Numbered from the stretch's first letter, positions 8,565-19,481 are shown. The stretch: DNA of 64,000 bases from Bifidobacterium callimiconis (GCF_003952005.1 NZ_QXGJ01000001.1:1-64000), one strand, 5' to 3'. Numbers and translations are program-made. The notes: a model not told the origin generated them from the letters alone.

Positions 8565-8738
8565 TTGCGTGTCATTTTGGTCATCCGTGTAGTCGCAGAC
8601 GTGGATGACCTCCCAAGTATTCCCTAACCGGCACGTGATTACGCGCCATGTCGGCGACGGCCTGTGTCGGTCGGCTTCCCGTTGGAAGTTGCACGCAGGC
8701 GCGCATGGCCAGGAAAGAACCGACAAGAAAGGTATATC
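8565..8738 (+). promoter_or_regulatory. Structured 5' leader of rpsB
   Basis: About 170 nt separate the predicted transcription start from the rpsB ATG. The leader holds a hairpin GGTCATCC (8579-8586) with GGATGACC (8603-8610) and further GC-rich pairable segments. S2 autoregulates its operon in other bacteria, so an S2-responsive leader is plausible. I cannot match it to a named RNA family. Confidence 0.45.
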
Positions 8739-9563
8739 ATGGCACAGATCACCATGAGCCAGATGCTCAAGGCTGGCGTTCACTTCGGACACCAGACCCG
8801 CCGTTGGAACCCCAAGATGAAGCAGTACATCCTGATGGAGCGCAACGGCATCCACATCATCGATCTGTTCAAGTCCCTCGATCTGATCGACAAGGCCTAC
8901 GACTTCATCAAGCAGACCGTCGCCCACAACGGCACCGTGCTGTTCGTCGGCACCAAGAAGCAGGCCGCCGAGGCGATCAGCGCCCAGGCCACCCGCGTCA
9001 ACATGCCGTACGTTTCCGAGCGCTGGCTCGGCGGCATGCTCACCAACTTCCAGACCGTGAGCACTCGCGTGGCCCGTATGAAGGAACTCGAGGAGATGGA
9101 CTTCTCCGACGTTCACTCCTCCGGTCTGACCAAGAAGGAGCTGCTGCTCCTCGAGCGCGAGAAGGACAAGCTGGTCAAGCAGCTGGGCGGTATCCGCAAC
9201 ATGAACCGTACCCCCTCCGCTCTGTTCGTGGTCGACATCAACAAGGAATCCCTGGCCGTCGAGGAAGCGCACAAGCTGCACATCCCCGTGGTCGCCCTGG
9301 TCGACACCAACACCGATCCCGATCTCGTGGACTACCCGATCCCGGCCAACGATGACGCCATCCGCGCCGTTGAGCTGCTCACCTCCCTGATGGCCGACGC
9401 CGTGGCCGATGGTCTGCTGGAGCGTTCCGGCAAGGCCGGCGCCAAGGCCGACGGCAAGGCCGACGCTCAGCCGATGGCCGAGTGGGAGACCGAGCTGCTG
9501 AAGAAGGAGGGCGCCGAGGAGGCTCCCGCCGCCGAGGCCGCCGAGGAATCCAAGGCCGAGTGA
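8739..9563 (+). CDS. rpsB: 30S ribosomal protein S2
   Basis: A 274-residue ribosomal protein. It starts [31 protein letters not shown], the S2 signature, and carries LFVGTKKQA and the [11 protein letters not shown] segment. The C-terminal tail (about 235-274) is rich in Ala, Glu and Lys, a common extension in actinobacterial S2. The start at 8739 has GAAAGG 7 bases upstream; an in-frame ORF reaches further up but runs through the leader. It forms an operon with tsf, with a hairpin between them. Confidence 0.97.
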   Translation: MAQITMSQMLKAGVHFGHQTRRWNPKMKQYILMERNGIHIIDLFKSLDLIDKAYDFIKQTVAHNGTVLFVGTKKQAAEAISAQATRVNMPYVSERWLGGMLTNFQTVSTRVARMKELEEMDFSDVHSSGLTKKELLLLEREKDKLVKQLGGIRNMNRTPSALFVVDINKESLAVEEAHKLHIPVVALVDTNTDPDLVDYPIPANDDAIRAVELLTSLMADAVADGLLERSGKAGAKADGKADAQPMAEWETELLKKEGAEEAPAAEAAEESKAE

Positions 9564-9570
9564 CCTGACT

Positions 9571-9600
9571 TCAGCCGTCCGCCGAAAAGGGGACGGCTGA
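9571..9600 (+). terminator. Intercistronic hairpin between rpsB and tsf
   Basis: A 10-bp perfect stem, TCAGCCGTCC (9571-9580) with GGACGGCTGA (9591-9600). A weak T-tail follows. It probably acts as a partial terminator or RNA-processing site that lets rpsB and tsf levels differ. Confidence 0.55.
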
Positions 9601-9661
9601 TGTTTATGATGGTAGCGACCGTGATAACACGGTCGCCTATGTACTGAGGAGACAACAAGCT

Positions 9662-10513
9662 ATGGCAAAGATCACTGCCGCTCTCATCAAGCAGGTTCGT
9701 GAAGACACCGGTGCCGGCATGATGGACGTCAAGAAGGCTCTTACCGAGGCTGAAGGTGACGTCGCCCGCGCCAAGGAAATCATCCGCGCCAAGGGCATCC
9801 AGGCCGCCGGCAAGCGCGAGGGCCGCAAGGCTCAGGAAGGCACCATCGCCTCCACCGTGGTCGATTCCGCCAACGGCCAGGTCGGCTACGCCGCCGAGCT
9901 CAACTCCGAGACCGACTTCGTGGCCAAGACCCCGAAGTTCGTGGAGTTCGCCGATGGCATCCTCGCCGACGCCGTCAAGGCTGAGGCCGCCGACGCCGAG
10001 GCGGTGCTGGCCGCCCCCGCCGAGGATGGCACCGTCAAGGAAGCCATTGAGGAAGCCGCCGCCCTGTTCGGCGAGCACGTCAAGCTCGGCCAGTTCGCCA
10101 AGCTCGAAGGCCCGCACGTGGAGATCTACGCCCACAAGAAGTCCGCCGAGATGCCGCCGAGCATCGTGGCCATGATCGCCACCGACGAGGCCGGTGCCGC
10201 CGTGGCTCACGAGGCCGCCCTGCAGATCTCCGCCATGGATGCCAAGTGGCTGACCCGCGAGGACGTTCCGGCCGACATCGTCGAGTCCGAGCGTCGCGTG
10301 GCCACCGAGAAGTCCCTGGCCGAGGGCAAGCCCGAGAAGATCGTGCCGAAGATCGTCGAGGGTCGTCTCAACGCCTTCTTCAAGGAGAACGTGCTGCTGG
10401 AGCAGCAGTTCGTCAAGGATCCGTCCAAGACCGTCGGCGACCTGTTCAAGCAGGCCGGTGGCCAGGCTCTGGCCTTCGCCCGTCTCGAGGTCGGCAAGGG
10501 CGCGGAGGCCTGA
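9662..10513 (+). CDS. tsf: Elongation factor Ts
   Basis: A 283-residue nucleotide exchange factor for EF-Tu. The N-terminal UBA-like domain has LIKQVREDTGAGMMDVKKAL (residues 8-27), and the core has the conserved TDFVAKT that contacts EF-Tu. Length is normal for the full-size bacterial form. ATG 9662 follows GAGGAGAC. Second gene of the rpsB operon, with its own strong terminator at 10583-10617. Confidence 0.97.
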   Translation: MAKITAALIKQVREDTGAGMMDVKKALTEAEGDVARAKEIIRAKGIQAAGKREGRKAQEGTIASTVVDSANGQVGYAAELNSETDFVAKTPKFVEFADGILADAVKAEAADAEAVLAAPAEDGTVKEAIEEAAALFGEHVKLGQFAKLEGPHVEIYAHKKSAEMPPSIVAMIATDEAGAAVAHEAALQISAMDAKWLTREDVPADIVESERRVATEKSLAEGKPEKIVPKIVEGRLNAFFKENVLLEQQFVKDPSKTVGDLFKQAGGQALAFARLEVGKGAEA

Positions 10514-10582
10514 TCCTTCGCACGCGGCAACATCGCGACCGTCGGATGCCGGTGATCCATCGACAACCGTCCGGTGAATGAG

Positions 10583-10617
10583 AGGACGATTCCGTCTTGT
10601 GCGGGATCGTCCTTTTT
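10583..10617 (+). terminator. Rho-independent terminator of the rpsB-tsf operon
   Basis: Stem AGGACGAT (10583-10590) with ATCGTCCT (10606-10613), ending in a run of five T (10613-10617). Confidence 0.88.
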
Positions 10618-10693
10618 CGTAGTGTCGGTACCGATGATGTCAGCGTTCACGGTTACGATTAAATACGGTTTTTGCACAGACGAAAGGTGTGGT

Positions 10694-11458
10694 ATGTCTG
10701 ACAACTGTTCCCATGACACGCATAGCGGCGGTCAGAACGGACGCAGGGTTCTTCTCAAGCTTTCCGGCGAGGCATTCGGCGGCGGCCATGTGGGCATCGA
10801 TCCCAAGGTGGTCCGTCGTATCGCTTCCGAGATCGCCGCTGCCGTCCGACAGGGCGTGCAGGTGGCGATCGTCGTGGGCGGCGGCAACTTCTTCCGTGGA
10901 GCCCAGCTGCAGCAGGCCGGTATCGACCGTTCCCGCGGCGATTATATGGGCATGCTCGGCACGGTGATGAACTGCCTCGCGCTGCAGGACTTCCTGGAGC
11001 AGGAGGGACAGGCCACCCGAGTCCAGTCCGCGATTCACATGACCCAGGTCGCCGAGCCCTATATTCCGCTGAAGGCCATCCGCCATCTCGAGAAGGGTCG
11101 TGTGGTGATCTTCGGCGCCGGCGCCGGCATGCCGTACTTCTCCACGGACACCGTGTCCATCCAGCGCGCCCTGGAGATCCACTGCGATGAGGTGCTGATG
11201 GGCAAGAACGGTGTGGATGGCGTGTACACCGCGGATCCGAACAAGGATCCCGAGGCCCGCATGTTCACCAAGCTCAGCTACAATCGCGCGCTTGTCGACA
11301 ATCTGGCGGTGATGGACGCTTCGGCGCTGTCCATGGCCAGGGACAATGCCATGAACATTCGCGTGTTCGGACTCGAGGGCGCAGGCAACGTCACCGCGGC
11401 GCTCACCGGTCAGCCTCTGGGCACGCTGGTCGGCGCGGTGGACTCCGAGACGAAGTAG
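10694..11458 (+). CDS. pyrH: UMP kinase
   Basis: A 254-residue amino-acid-kinase-fold enzyme making UDP from [17 protein letters not shown] near the start is the phosphate-binding segment; [10 protein letters not shown] and [14 protein letters not shown] follow, with FSTDTVS in the nucleotide site. An ORF extends upstream to 10574 across the tsf terminator, so I start at ATG 10694, which has GAAAGG 8-9 bases upstream. It begins the pyrH-frr-cdsA-rlmN run common to Actinobacteria. Confidence 0.95.
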   Translation: MSDNCSHDTHSGGQNGRRVLLKLSGEAFGGGHVGIDPKVVRRIASEIAAAVRQGVQVAIVVGGGNFFRGAQLQQAGIDRSRGDYMGMLGTVMNCLALQDFLEQEGQATRVQSAIHMTQVAEPYIPLKAIRHLEKGRVVIFGAGAGMPYFSTDTVSIQRALEIHCDEVLMGKNGVDGVYTADPNKDPEARMFTKLSYNRALVDNLAVMDASALSMARDNAMNIRVFGLEGAGNVTAALTGQPLGTLVGAVDSETK

Positions 11459-11517
11459 TCCTCGTTCATAAAGATTTCAATTGTACGCCTATGGCGTACC
11501 GGCAATAAGGAGACAAC

Positions 11518-12072
11518 ATGGCAACCATCGTTGATCAGGCGACCACGCAGATGGGCAGGACGGTCGAGTCCACCAAGGAGAACTTCGCGGGCATCCGCAC
11601 CGGCCGTGCCAATCCGGCGCTGCTCAATGGCATCGTGGTGGACTACTACGGCGCCCCGACTCCGCTCAAGCAGATGGCGACCATCGGCGTTCCCGAGCCC
11701 CGCACCCTTGCCATCACCCCGTTCGACGTGTCCCAGGCATCCGCGGTCGAGAAGGCGCTGCGTGACTCCGATCTCGGCGTGAACCCGAACCGTGACGGCA
11801 ACGTGATTCGCGTCACGCTGCCCGAGCTGACCGAGGATCGTCGCAAGGAATACGTCAAGCTCGCCAAGGGCAAGGCCGAGGACGGCAAGGTCGCCATTCG
11901 CAATATCCGCCGCAAGACCAAGGAATCCATCGAGGCCGCGGTCAAGGACGGCGATATGGGCGAGGACGAGGGCAATCGTCTGCAGAAGGAGCTCGACAAG
12001 GCGACCAAGAAGGTCACCGACGAGATCGATGCCCTGTTTGCCGCCAAGGAAAAGGAAATCCTCGAGGTCTGA
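11518..12072 (+). CDS. frr: Ribosome recycling factor
   Basis: A 184-residue factor that, with EF-G, splits post-termination ribosomes. The family helix motif KENFAGIRTGRANPALLNG and the VRVTLPELTEDRRKEYVKLAK-like central region are complete. ATG 11518 follows AAGGAGACAAC. 18 bases separate it from cdsA, so they are co-transcribed. Confidence 0.97.
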   Translation: MATIVDQATTQMGRTVESTKENFAGIRTGRANPALLNGIVVDYYGAPTPLKQMATIGVPEPRTLAITPFDVSQASAVEKALRDSDLGVNPNRDGNVIRVTLPELTEDRRKEYVKLAKGKAEDGKVAIRNIRRKTKESIEAAVKDGDMGEDEGNRLQKELDKATKKVTDEIDALFAAKEKEILEV

Positions 12073-12090
12073 TCGTCTCGACACGCTGCA

Positions 12091-13074
12091 ATGAGCACAT
12101 CCAAACGCAAGGAAGAGGCCGAGGAGGCCATCGACTCCATCAACAAGCGCACCGGCAGGAACATGCCGCAGGCCATCGGTACGGGAGCATTGCTCGTCGT
12201 ACTGATCCTGGCCAGCCTGTTGATGAGCGTCGATGTCTTCGTCGGCCTCGTCGTCGTCTTCATGATCCTGGCACTGTGGGAGCTGCGCGTCGATTTCGCG
12301 ACGGTGGGCATCCGCATCCCGGTGTTGACGCTGTGGCTGGCGTCCGCCGTGACGCTGGTCTCCACCTACGCGTTCCCCAACCACATCGCCGCGATGTCGG
12401 CGACCGTTTCCGTGGCTCTGGTCGTCGTGGCGCTTACCGCCTCGACCCGGCTGAGCATGGTAGGACGCCGGGTGTCCATGGCGGTCGCGTCGAAACTGTC
12501 GAACGCGGACGCGCAGATGCGTGAGTTCTCGTCATTCAATGTCGATGCGGAGTCCCATCAGGTCGCCCGTCTGACGAATGTCAGCGTCTCGCTGTTCACC
12601 ATGATGTATGTGCCGTTCCTGGCGTGCTTCATCGTTCTGCCGCTGACTTGGGAGCATCCGGTGGCCCACGCGTTCTTCCTCGTGTTCGTCCCCTCGCTGG
12701 GCGACATCGGCGGACTCGTGTTCGGAGCATGGCTGGGCCGGCACAAGCTGTCCCCACGCATCTCCCCGAAGAAGTCAGTGGAGGGTCTGCTGGGATCCAT
12801 CCTGTTCTGCTTCCTTGGCTCTCTGGTCATCTTCCTGATCACCTATGATCAGGCGGTCTGGACGAGCCGCTGGTGGGTGACCGTGCTGCTCGGTGTGCTG
12901 GTCGGCGTGGTGGGCACGTTCGGCGATCTGTGTGCATCCATGCTCAAGCGTGATCTTGGCATCAAGGACATGGGACACCTGCTCAAGGGGCATGGCGGCG
13001 TACTGGACCGTGTCGACTCCATTCTCATGGCCGCTCCGTTCATCTGCATCACGCTGGCCGCGACCGGCCTGTGA
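12091..13074 (+). CDS. cdsA: Phosphatidate cytidylyltransferase
   Basis: A 327-residue polytopic membrane enzyme that makes CDP-diacylglycerol, the precursor of phosphatidylglycerol and cardiolipin. The CdsA signature is at the end: SMLKRDLGIKDMG then HGGVLDRVDS. About eight hydrophobic segments are visible. The first 25 residues are charged and precede the first membrane helix. No clear Shine-Dalgarno lies before ATG 12091, so translation may be coupled to frr. Its product is the substrate of the PgsA-type enzyme at 23380. Confidence 0.94.
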   Translation: MSTSKRKEEAEEAIDSINKRTGRNMPQAIGTGALLVVLILASLLMSVDVFVGLVVVFMILALWELRVDFATVGIRIPVLTLWLASAVTLVSTYAFPNHIAAMSATVSVALVVVALTASTRLSMVGRRVSMAVASKLSNADAQMREFSSFNVDAESHQVARLTNVSVSLFTMMYVPFLACFIVLPLTWEHPVAHAFFLVFVPSLGDIGGLVFGAWLGRHKLSPRISPKKSVEGLLGSILFCFLGSLVIFLITYDQAVWTSRWWVTVLLGVLVGVVGTFGDLCASMLKRDLGIKDMGHLLKGHGGVLDRVDSILMAAPFICITLAATGL

Positions 13075-13128
13075 TAGGATGTCCGGTCGGTAAAACGCAT
13101 ATAGGTGATAAGGCGAATAGGGGAGAGC

Positions 13129-14298
13129 ATGAACGAGGAGATCGAGACCGGCATCACTTCCGGTGGCGCCGAAGGCGCGTTCAGGGACATTCTGTCCAAG
13201 GACCATGCGCGACGAGGCAAGCCGCCCGTGCACTTCGCGGACATGACGCAGGACGAGCGCATCCAAACGGCCAAGGCGCTCGGTCTGCCGAAGTTCCGCG
13301 TCAAGCAGCTGGCGAACCATTACTTCGCGCACTTCGACGTCAACGCCGAGGAGTTCACCGATTTCCCGGCCGCCAAGCGGGGTGCGGCCGCGGAGGCGTT
13401 CTTCCCCACGCTGATCACGCCGATGCTCCAGCAGAAGGCCGATCAGGGCATGACGGTCAAGACCCTGTGGAGCCTGTTCGACGGTTCCCGTATCGAATCC
13501 GTGCTCATGCGATACCCCAACCGCGCCACGTTGTGCATCTCCAGTCAGGTGGGCTGCGGCATGGGCTGCCCGTTCTGTGCGACCGGCAAGCTGGGCCTGA
13601 CCCGCAACATGTCCACCGGCGAGATCCTCGAACAGGTGCGTGTGGCCGCGGCCCAGATGCGCGACGGCGAGATCGCCGGGGGACCGGGGCGTCTGAGCAA
13701 CGTAGTGTTCATGGGCATGGGCGAGCCCATGGGCAACTACCGTTCCGTGCTGTCCGCCGTCCGGCAGATCAGCGCTCCGGCGCCGGAAGGATTCGGCATC
13801 TCCGCCCGCAACATCACCGTCTCCACCGTGGGCGTGGTCCCCGGCATCAGGAAACTGGCGGCAGAGGGGCTTCCCGTACGTCTCGCGGTGTCGCTGCACG
13901 CGCCCAACGACAAGCTTCGCGACGAGCTCGTGCCGATGAACCGCCGGTTCAACACCACGCAGGTGCTTGACGCGGCGCACGACTACTATCTGGCGACCAA
14001 ACGCCGGGTGAGCATCGAATACGCGCTGATGCGCGGCATCAACGACCAGGCCATCCACGCAAGACAGCTCGCGAACCGGCTCAACCATTACGGTGACGAC
14101 TGGGCTCATGTCAACCCGATTCCCCTGAACCCGATCGAGGGATCCAAGTGGACGGCCTCGGACCCGCAGGACGAGCGCACGTTCCTCGACATCCTGCACC
14201 GTGCCGGCATCACGGCCACGCTACGCGACACCCGAGGCTCCGACATCGACGGCGCATGCGGGCAGCTCGCCGCCAAGACCATGGAACGGCACGCATGA
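13129..14298 (+). CDS. rlmN: 23S rRNA (adenine-C2) methyltransferase RlmN
   Basis: A 389-residue radical SAM enzyme that methylates A2503 of 23S rRNA and also tRNA. The cluster-binding motif is C143-x3-C147-x2-C150 (GCGMGCPFC). Other family marks are [12 protein letters not shown] and the substrate loop [11 protein letters not shown] 13129 has GGGGAGAG upstream; an in-frame GTG at 13105 has none. A TAGGAT box at 13075-13080 could give it a separate promoter. Confidence 0.95.
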   Translation: MNEEIETGITSGGAEGAFRDILSKDHARRGKPPVHFADMTQDERIQTAKALGLPKFRVKQLANHYFAHFDVNAEEFTDFPAAKRGAAAEAFFPTLITPMLQQKADQGMTVKTLWSLFDGSRIESVLMRYPNRATLCISSQVGCGMGCPFCATGKLGLTRNMSTGEILEQVRVAAAQMRDGEIAGGPGRLSNVVFMGMGEPMGNYRSVLSAVRQISAPAPEGFGISARNITVSTVGVVPGIRKLAAEGLPVRLAVSLHAPNDKLRDELVPMNRRFNTTQVLDAAHDYYLATKRRVSIEYALMRGINDQAIHARQLANRLNHYGDDWAHVNPIPLNPIEGSKWTASDPQDERTFLDILHRAGITATLRDTRGSDIDGACGQLAAKTMERHA

Positions 14299-14324
14299 TC
14301 CCGGCGCGATGACGCGCACCATCC

Positions 14325-14366
14325 CGGCGGTTTCACCATGTGGGCATGAGCCCGGTGAAACCGCCG
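14325..14366 (+). terminator. Hairpin between rlmN and hisF
   Basis: A 13-bp perfect stem, CGGCGGTTTCACC (14325-14337) and its complement (14354-14366). There is no T-run. It probably ends the rlmN message. Confidence 0.55.
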
Positions 14367-14431
14367 AACCGTCTGAGAGTGACGTTAACCTGTTGCCCAG
14401 TGCACACGATTACAAGCGCAAAGGGGTAAAC

Positions 14432-15202
14432 ATGTCGCTGGCGGTGAGAGTGATTCCATGTCTTGATGTGGATGCTGGACGTGTGGTCAAGGGCGTCCAT
14501 TTCGAAAACCTGCGAGATGCCGGAGACCCGGTCGAGCTCGCCGCGGAATACTATCGGCAGGGTGCCGACGAGCTCACGTTCCTCGACGTGACGGCATCCA
14601 GTTCACACCGGCAGACGATGTACGACGTGGTCCGTCGTACTGCCGAGGAGCTGTTCATCCCCCTCACCGTGGGCGGAGGCGTGCGTACGGTCGACGACGT
14701 CGACATGCTGCTGCGCTGCGGCGCGGACAAGGTCGGCGTCAACACGGCCGCCATCAACAATCCGCAGATGATCAGCGACGTTTCCACCCGGTTCGGACGC
14801 CAGGTGCTGGTCCTGTCGGTGGACGCCCGCCGCGAGCGCGGCGAACGGCACACCAAGTCCGGATTCGAAGTGACCACGATGGGCGGTCGCAAATCCACGG
14901 GCATCGACGCCTTGTGGTGGGTCAGGCGGGCCGAGGAGCTCGGCGCCGGCGAGATCCTGCTCAACTCCATGGACGCCGACGGCACACAGAACGGCTTCGA
15001 CCTCGAGATGATCGAAAAGGTCCGCAACGAGGTATCGATCCCGATCATCGCCAGCGGCGGCGCCGGCAAGGCCGAGGACTTTCCACCGGCGATCAAGGCC
15101 GGCGCCGACGCGGTACTCGCCGCATCGGTCTTCCATTTCGGCCAGATCACCATCAGCGACGTCAAGAAGGAACTCGCCGCCCACGGCTACGAAGTCCGAT
15201 AA
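14432..15202 (+). CDS. hisF: Imidazole glycerol phosphate synthase cyclase subunit
   Basis: A 256-residue TIM barrel that cyclises PRFAR with ammonia from HisH, giving IGP and AICAR. Catalytic Asp sits in [15 protein letters not shown] (residue 11) and the second in LSVDARRE (about 130). Phosphate-binding GGGVRT and ASGGAGK motifs are present. ATG 14432 follows AAGGGGTAAA; the longer ORF upstream lacks homology. hisH and hisA are not in the window. Confidence 0.96.
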   Translation: MSLAVRVIPCLDVDAGRVVKGVHFENLRDAGDPVELAAEYYRQGADELTFLDVTASSSHRQTMYDVVRRTAEELFIPLTVGGGVRTVDDVDMLLRCGADKVGVNTAAINNPQMISDVSTRFGRQVLVLSVDARRERGERHTKSGFEVTTMGGRKSTGIDALWWVRRAEELGAGEILLNSMDADGTQNGFDLEMIEKVRNEVSIPIIASGGAGKAEDFPPAIKAGADAVLAASVFHFGQITISDVKKELAAHGYEVR

Positions 15203-15225
15203 CCAGCCGATATCCGTCCGTGATG

Positions 15226-15244
15226 TGCGACGCCGGACGTCGCA
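15226..15244 (+). terminator. Short hairpin after hisF
   Basis: A 7-bp stem, TGCGACG (15226-15232) with CGTCGCA (15238-15244), tight 5-nt loop, no T-run. Confidence 0.35.
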
Positions 15245-15302
15245 TGGCAGACGATAGACGGACAGATACAACACACGATATAGAACGACAGTGCAGGACA
15301 TG

Positions 15303-15725
15303 ATGCAGGAACAGCGCAACGACTACGACAACACCACCAGCCTCGACCCCAGGATCGCGGCACGACTGAAAAAGGACGCCAAAGGACTGGTGGCCGCGGT
15401 AATCCAACAATACGACACTCGGGAAGTGCTCATGGTCGGCTACATGAACGAGGAGGCGCTCCGCCGCACCCTGACCACCGGACGCGTCACCTTCTGGTCC
15501 CGCTCCCGTCAGGAATACTGGCGCAAGGGCGATACCTCCGGACACCGCCAGTACGTCAAGAGCCTCGCCCTCGACTGCGACGGCGACGCCATCCTCGTCG
15601 AAGTCGACCAGGTGGGAGCCGCCTGCCACACCGGCAAACGCTCCTGCTTCGAGGAAGGCGGCCAGCTGCCCGTCGTCATCGGCGAGCGCGACCAGGACGA
15701 CAACAACGAGGAGGCTCAGGCATGA
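15303..15725 (+). CDS. hisI: Phosphoribosyl-AMP cyclohydrolase
   Basis: A zinc enzyme of about 140 residues opening the purine ring of PR-AMP in histidine synthesis. Signature blocks are [26 protein letters not shown] and [12 protein letters not shown], which carry the metal-binding Cys residues. It is the cyclohydrolase alone; the pyrophosphatase (hisE) is separate at 22202. In-frame starts exist at GTG 15291, ATG 15300 and ATG 15303; AGG spacing favours 15303. Its stop overlaps the trpE start (ATGA), so hisI and trpE are translationally coupled. Confidence 0.93.
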   Translation: MQEQRNDYDNTTSLDPRIAARLKKDAKGLVAAVIQQYDTREVLMVGYMNEEALRRTLTTGRVTFWSRSRQEYWRKGDTSGHRQYVKSLALDCDGDAILVEVDQVGAACHTGKRSCFEEGGQLPVVIGERDQDDNNEEAQA

Positions 15726-17287
15726 GCGAGAACACCAACAGCGTGAAGAACCTGCACTGGGGACAGACCTGGCCGGATCGCGACACCTTCCACCGGCTCG
15801 CCGCCGAAGGCTACCGCGTGATCCCCGTGGTCCGCCGCCTGCTCGCCGACTCACTGACTCCCGTCGGCTTCTACGAACGTCTCGCCGCGGGGCGCAGCGG
15901 CACCTTCATCCTCGAATCCGCCGAATACGGCGGCTCCTGGAGCCGATACTCCTTCATCGGCGTCAACTCCATCGCACAGCTGCGCTCCAACAACGGCCAG
16001 GCCGACTGGCTCGGCACCGTACCGCTCGGCGTCCCCACCGAGGGCGACGTACTCGACGTGGCCCACGCCACCCTCCGACTCCTTACATCACCCCGAATCG
16101 AAGGACTGCCCAGTCTGACCAGCGGCCTCGTCGGCAGCGTCGGCTGGGATGCGATCCGCCACTGGGAGCCCACGCTGCGCGCCCAGGCCCCCGACGAAAC
16201 CGGCCAGCCCGAAACCGTGCTCGCGCTCGCCACCGACATGGCCGTCGTCGACCACGTGAACGGCTCCGTATGGCTCATCGCCAACGCCGTGAACTTCGAC
16301 GACCAGCCCACACGGGAGAGCGACGCCTACAACGACGCCGTACGCCGTCTCGAACACATGCAGCGGGACGCGGCCACCCCCACGGCCAACGAATCCAAGG
16401 TCAACGTCCTCGACCCGACCGTCCCGCAGCCCGAACTGCGCTTCCGCACCGCCAAGAGCGACTACGAGCACGCCGTCGAAACCGCCAAACGGCACATCGT
16501 CGACGGCGACGTCTTCCAGGTCGTCATCTCCCAGAGGCTCGACATCGACTCGCCTGCCGACCCCTTCGACGTCTACCGCGTGCTGCGCACCCTCAACCCC
16601 AGCCCGTACATGTACTTCTTCGCCCTGACCGACGCCCAGGGACGCGACTTCAACGTCATCGGCTCCAGCCCCGAAACCCTCATCAAGGTCGACGACGGCC
16701 ACGCCATGACCTTCCCCATCGCAGGCTCCCGCCCCCGCGGCGCCACACCCGAGGAGGACGCCCGACTCGCCCGCGAACTGCTCGAGGACCCCAAGGAGCG
16801 CAGCGAGCACATCATGCTCGTCGACCTCGCCCGCAACGACCTGTCCCGGGTATGCGAACCCAGCAGCGTGGAGGTCGTCTCCCTCATGGACATCAAACGG
16901 TTCAGCCACATCATGCACATCTGCTCCACCGTCACCGGCAAGGTCCACAAGGACATGACCGCCTTCGACGTCTTCACCTCCGCCTTCCCCGCAGGAACCC
17001 TGTCCGGAGCCCCCAAGCCGCGCGCCGTCGAGATCATCGACGAGATCGAACCCGCCGACCGCGGCATCTACGGCGGCACCGTCGGCTACTTCGACTTCTC
17101 CGGCAACATGGACATGGCCATCGCCATCCGCACCGCCTTCCTGCGCGACCACGAGGCAAGCGTCCAGGCCGGCGCCGGCATCGTCCTCGACTCCGTGCCT
17201 GCCAACGAATGGCAGGAGACACGCAACAAGGCCGAAGCCTCCGTCGAAGCCGTGCAGATCGCCGCACAACTCAAAACCGTTAAATAA
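15722..17287 (+). CDS. trpE: Anthranilate synthase component I
   Basis: A 521-residue chorismate-using enzyme that makes anthranilate with TrpG. The N-terminal [16 protein letters not shown] carries the variant of the LLES tryptophan-binding motif, so feedback inhibition is expected. The chorismate-binding domain has [23 protein letters not shown] and [13 protein letters not shown]. The start overlaps the hisI stop by 4 bases. trpG and trpD are not in the window. Confidence 0.95.
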   Translation: MSENTNSVKNLHWGQTWPDRDTFHRLAAEGYRVIPVVRRLLADSLTPVGFYERLAAGRSGTFILESAEYGGSWSRYSFIGVNSIAQLRSNNGQADWLGTVPLGVPTEGDVLDVAHATLRLLTSPRIEGLPSLTSGLVGSVGWDAIRHWEPTLRAQAPDETGQPETVLALATDMAVVDHVNGSVWLIANAVNFDDQPTRESDAYNDAVRRLEHMQRDAATPTANESKVNVLDPTVPQPELRFRTAKSDYEHAVETAKRHIVDGDVFQVVISQRLDIDSPADPFDVYRVLRTLNPSPYMYFFALTDAQGRDFNVIGSSPETLIKVDDGHAMTFPIAGSRPRGATPEEDARLARELLEDPKERSEHIMLVDLARNDLSRVCEPSSVEVVSLMDIKRFSHIMHICSTVTGKVHKDMTAFDVFTSAFPAGTLSGAPKPRAVEIIDEIEPADRGIYGGTVGYFDFSGNMDMAIAIRTAFLRDHEASVQAGAGIVLDSVPANEWQETRNKAEASVEAVQIAAQLKTVK

Positions 17288-17361
17288 GACAACCGCACAG
17301 ACCCCGGCGCAAACTGTGCTATAAGAAGGGTGACAACAAGCAAGCTCGCTAAAGGAGAACC

Positions 17362-19449
17362 ATGTCGGTACTGGACGAATTGGTGGCGGGCGCACTGGAG
17401 GACCAGCAGTCCCGCGAGCGCACCGTATCGCTAGAAGCAGTAAAGAAGGCCGCGCTCGCGGCCCCTGCTCCGATCGACGCGACACGATGGCTCAAGCGCG
17501 CCGACGGCATCCCCGTGATCGCCGAGATCAAGCGAGCCTCCCCGTCCAAGGGACATCTGAGCGACATCCCCGACCCGGCCGCGCTCGCCCGCGAATACGA
17601 ACGCGGCGGCGCCAGCGCCATCTCCGTGCTCACCGAGGGACGCCGCTTCCTTGGCTCCCTGGACGATCTCGACCAGGTCCGCGCCGCCGTGCACATCCCC
17701 GTGCTACGCAAGGACTTCATCGTCACCGACTACCAGATCTACGAGGCCCGCGCCCACGGCGCCGACCTGGTGCTGCTCATCGTCGCCGCACTCGACGACG
17801 ACACGCTGCGTCACCTGCTCGCGCTCGCGCACGATCTGGGCATGACCGTGCTGGTGGAGACCCATACGCGTGAGGAGATCGCCCGCGCCGTGGCCGCCGG
17901 GGCGAAGGTGATCGGCATCAACGCGCGCAATCTCAAGAACCTTAGGGTGGATGTGCGCAAGTACGACGAGCTGGCCGCCGATCTGCCGGACGACGTGATT
18001 CGCGTCGCCGAGTCCGGTGTGTTCGGCGCGGTGGAGGTCGAGGACTATGCGCGTGCCGGCGCCGACGCGGTGCTGGTGGGCGAGGGCGTGGCCACCGCCG
18101 ACGATCATGAACTTGCAGTGGAACGACTAGTGAAGGCAGGAGCAAGAGTGAAAGCATCCGAAACCACTCCGTTGAGCGAACATCAGGGACCGTGCTGGGG
18201 GCAGTTCGGCGGCCGATACGTGCCCGAGGCGCTGATCACCGCGCTGGACGAATTGGAACGCGTGTATGAGGAGGCCAAGGCGGATCCCGAATTCCACAAG
18301 GAGTTCATGACGTTGCAGCAGCGGTACGTGGGCCGTCCCAGCCCGCTGACCGAGGCTCCGCGCTTCGCCGCGCTCGTCAGGGAGAAGACCGGGCTCGACG
18401 CGCGCATCTTTCTTAAGCGTGAGGATCTGAACCATACCGGTGCGCACAAGATCAACAACGCGCTGGGACAGGCCCTGCTCGTCAAGCGCATGGGCAAGAC
18501 CCGCGTGATCGCCGAGACCGGTGCCGGCCAGCATGGCGTGGCCACCGCCACGGTGTGCGCGATGCTCGGCCTGAAGTGCCGCATCTACATGGGGCAGATC
18601 GACGCCCGCCGTCAGGCGCTCAACGTGGCCCGCATGCGCATGCTCGGCGCCGAGGTCGTGGAGGTCACACTCGGCGATAAGATCCTCAAGGACGCGATCA
18701 ACGAGGCGCTGCGCGACTGGGTCACCAACGTCAAGGACACGCACTACCTGCTCGGCACCGTGGCGGGACCCCACCCGTTCCCGGCCATGGTCCGTGACTT
18801 CCAGAAGATCATCGGCGAGGAGGCCAAGGAGCAGCTGCGCGACTGGTACGGCATCGACCACCCCGATGCGGTGTGCGCGTGCGTGGGCGGCGGATCCAAC
18901 GCGATCGGCGTGATGAACGCGTTCCTCGACGACGATCGCGTGAACCTGTACGGCTACGAGGCGGGCGGCAATGGCCCCGAATCTGGCAGGCACGCCATTC
19001 GCTTCGCCCCCGGCACCGGCCAGCTCGGCATGTTCCAGGGCGCCAAGAGCTACCTGCTGGAAACCGACGAGGGTCAGACCCTCGACACCTACTCCATCTC
19101 CGCCGGACTCGACTACGCGTCCGTCGGCCCCGAACACGCCTGGCTCAAGGAGATCGGCCGCGTCAACTACAGCTGGGCCACCGACGAGGAGGCCATGAAC
19201 GCGTTCCGCGATCTGAGCCAGACCGAAGGCATCATCCCCGCCATCGAATCCTCCCACGCCGTCGCCGGCGCCTACAAGGCCGCCGCCGATCTCAAGGCCA
19301 AGGGCTACGACAAGGCCGTGATGATCGTCAACATTTCCGGCCGAGGCGACAAGGACATGGCCACCGCAGGCAAGTGGTTCGGATACCTTACCGACGACCA
19401 GGCCGCAGCACTCGACGTCACCGGCGCCCACGGCAACACCGTCGCCTGA
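17362..19449 (+). CDS. trpCB: Bifunctional indole-3-glycerol phosphate synthase / tryptophan synthase beta
   Basis: A 695-residue fusion. Residues 1 to about 262 are Trp[11 protein letters not shown] (55-64) and LRKDFI (115-120) hold the catalytic Glu and Lys residues. From about 277 ([14 protein letters not shown]) to the end it is TrpB, with the PLP lysine in HTGAHKINN (358-366, K363) and GGGSNA phosphate-binding motif. No stop or frameshift separates the halves. The fusion is known in bifidobacteria. It probably channels indole-glycerol phosphate towards TrpA-TrpB. ATG 17362 follows AAAGGAGAA. Codon style changes near 17840 within the TrpC part. Confidence 0.97.
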   Translation: MSVLDELVAGALEDQQSRERTVSLEAVKKAALAAPAPIDATRWLKRADGIPVIAEIKRASPSKGHLSDIPDPAALAREYERGGASAISVLTEGRRFLGSLDDLDQVRAAVHIPVLRKDFIVTDYQIYEARAHGADLVLLIVAALDDDTLRHLLALAHDLGMTVLVETHTREEIARAVAAGAKVIGINARNLKNLRVDVRKYDELAADLPDDVIRVAESGVFGAVEVEDYARAGADAVLVGEGVATADDHELAVERLVKAGARVKASETTPLSEHQGPCWGQFGGRYVPEALITALDELERVYEEAKADPEFHKEFMTLQQRYVGRPSPLTEAPRFAALVREKTGLDARIFLKREDLNHTGAHKINNALGQALLVKRMGKTRVIAETGAGQHGVATATVCAMLGLKCRIYMGQIDARRQALNVARMRMLGAEVVEVTLGDKILKDAINEALRDWVTNVKDTHYLLGTVAGPHPFPAMVRDFQKIIGEEAKEQLRDWYGIDHPDAVCACVGGGSNAIGVMNAFLDDDRVNLYGYEAGGNGPESGRHAIRFAPGTGQLGMFQGAKSYLLETDEGQTLDTYSISAGLDYASVGPEHAWLKEIGRVNYSWATDEEAMNAFRDLSQTEGIIPAIESSHAVAGAYKAAADLKAKGYDKAVMIVNISGRGDKDMATAGKWFGYLTDDQAAALDVTGAHGNTVA

Positions 19450-19481
19450 AGACCAGACAAGGCTAGACAAGGAACGTGAAC

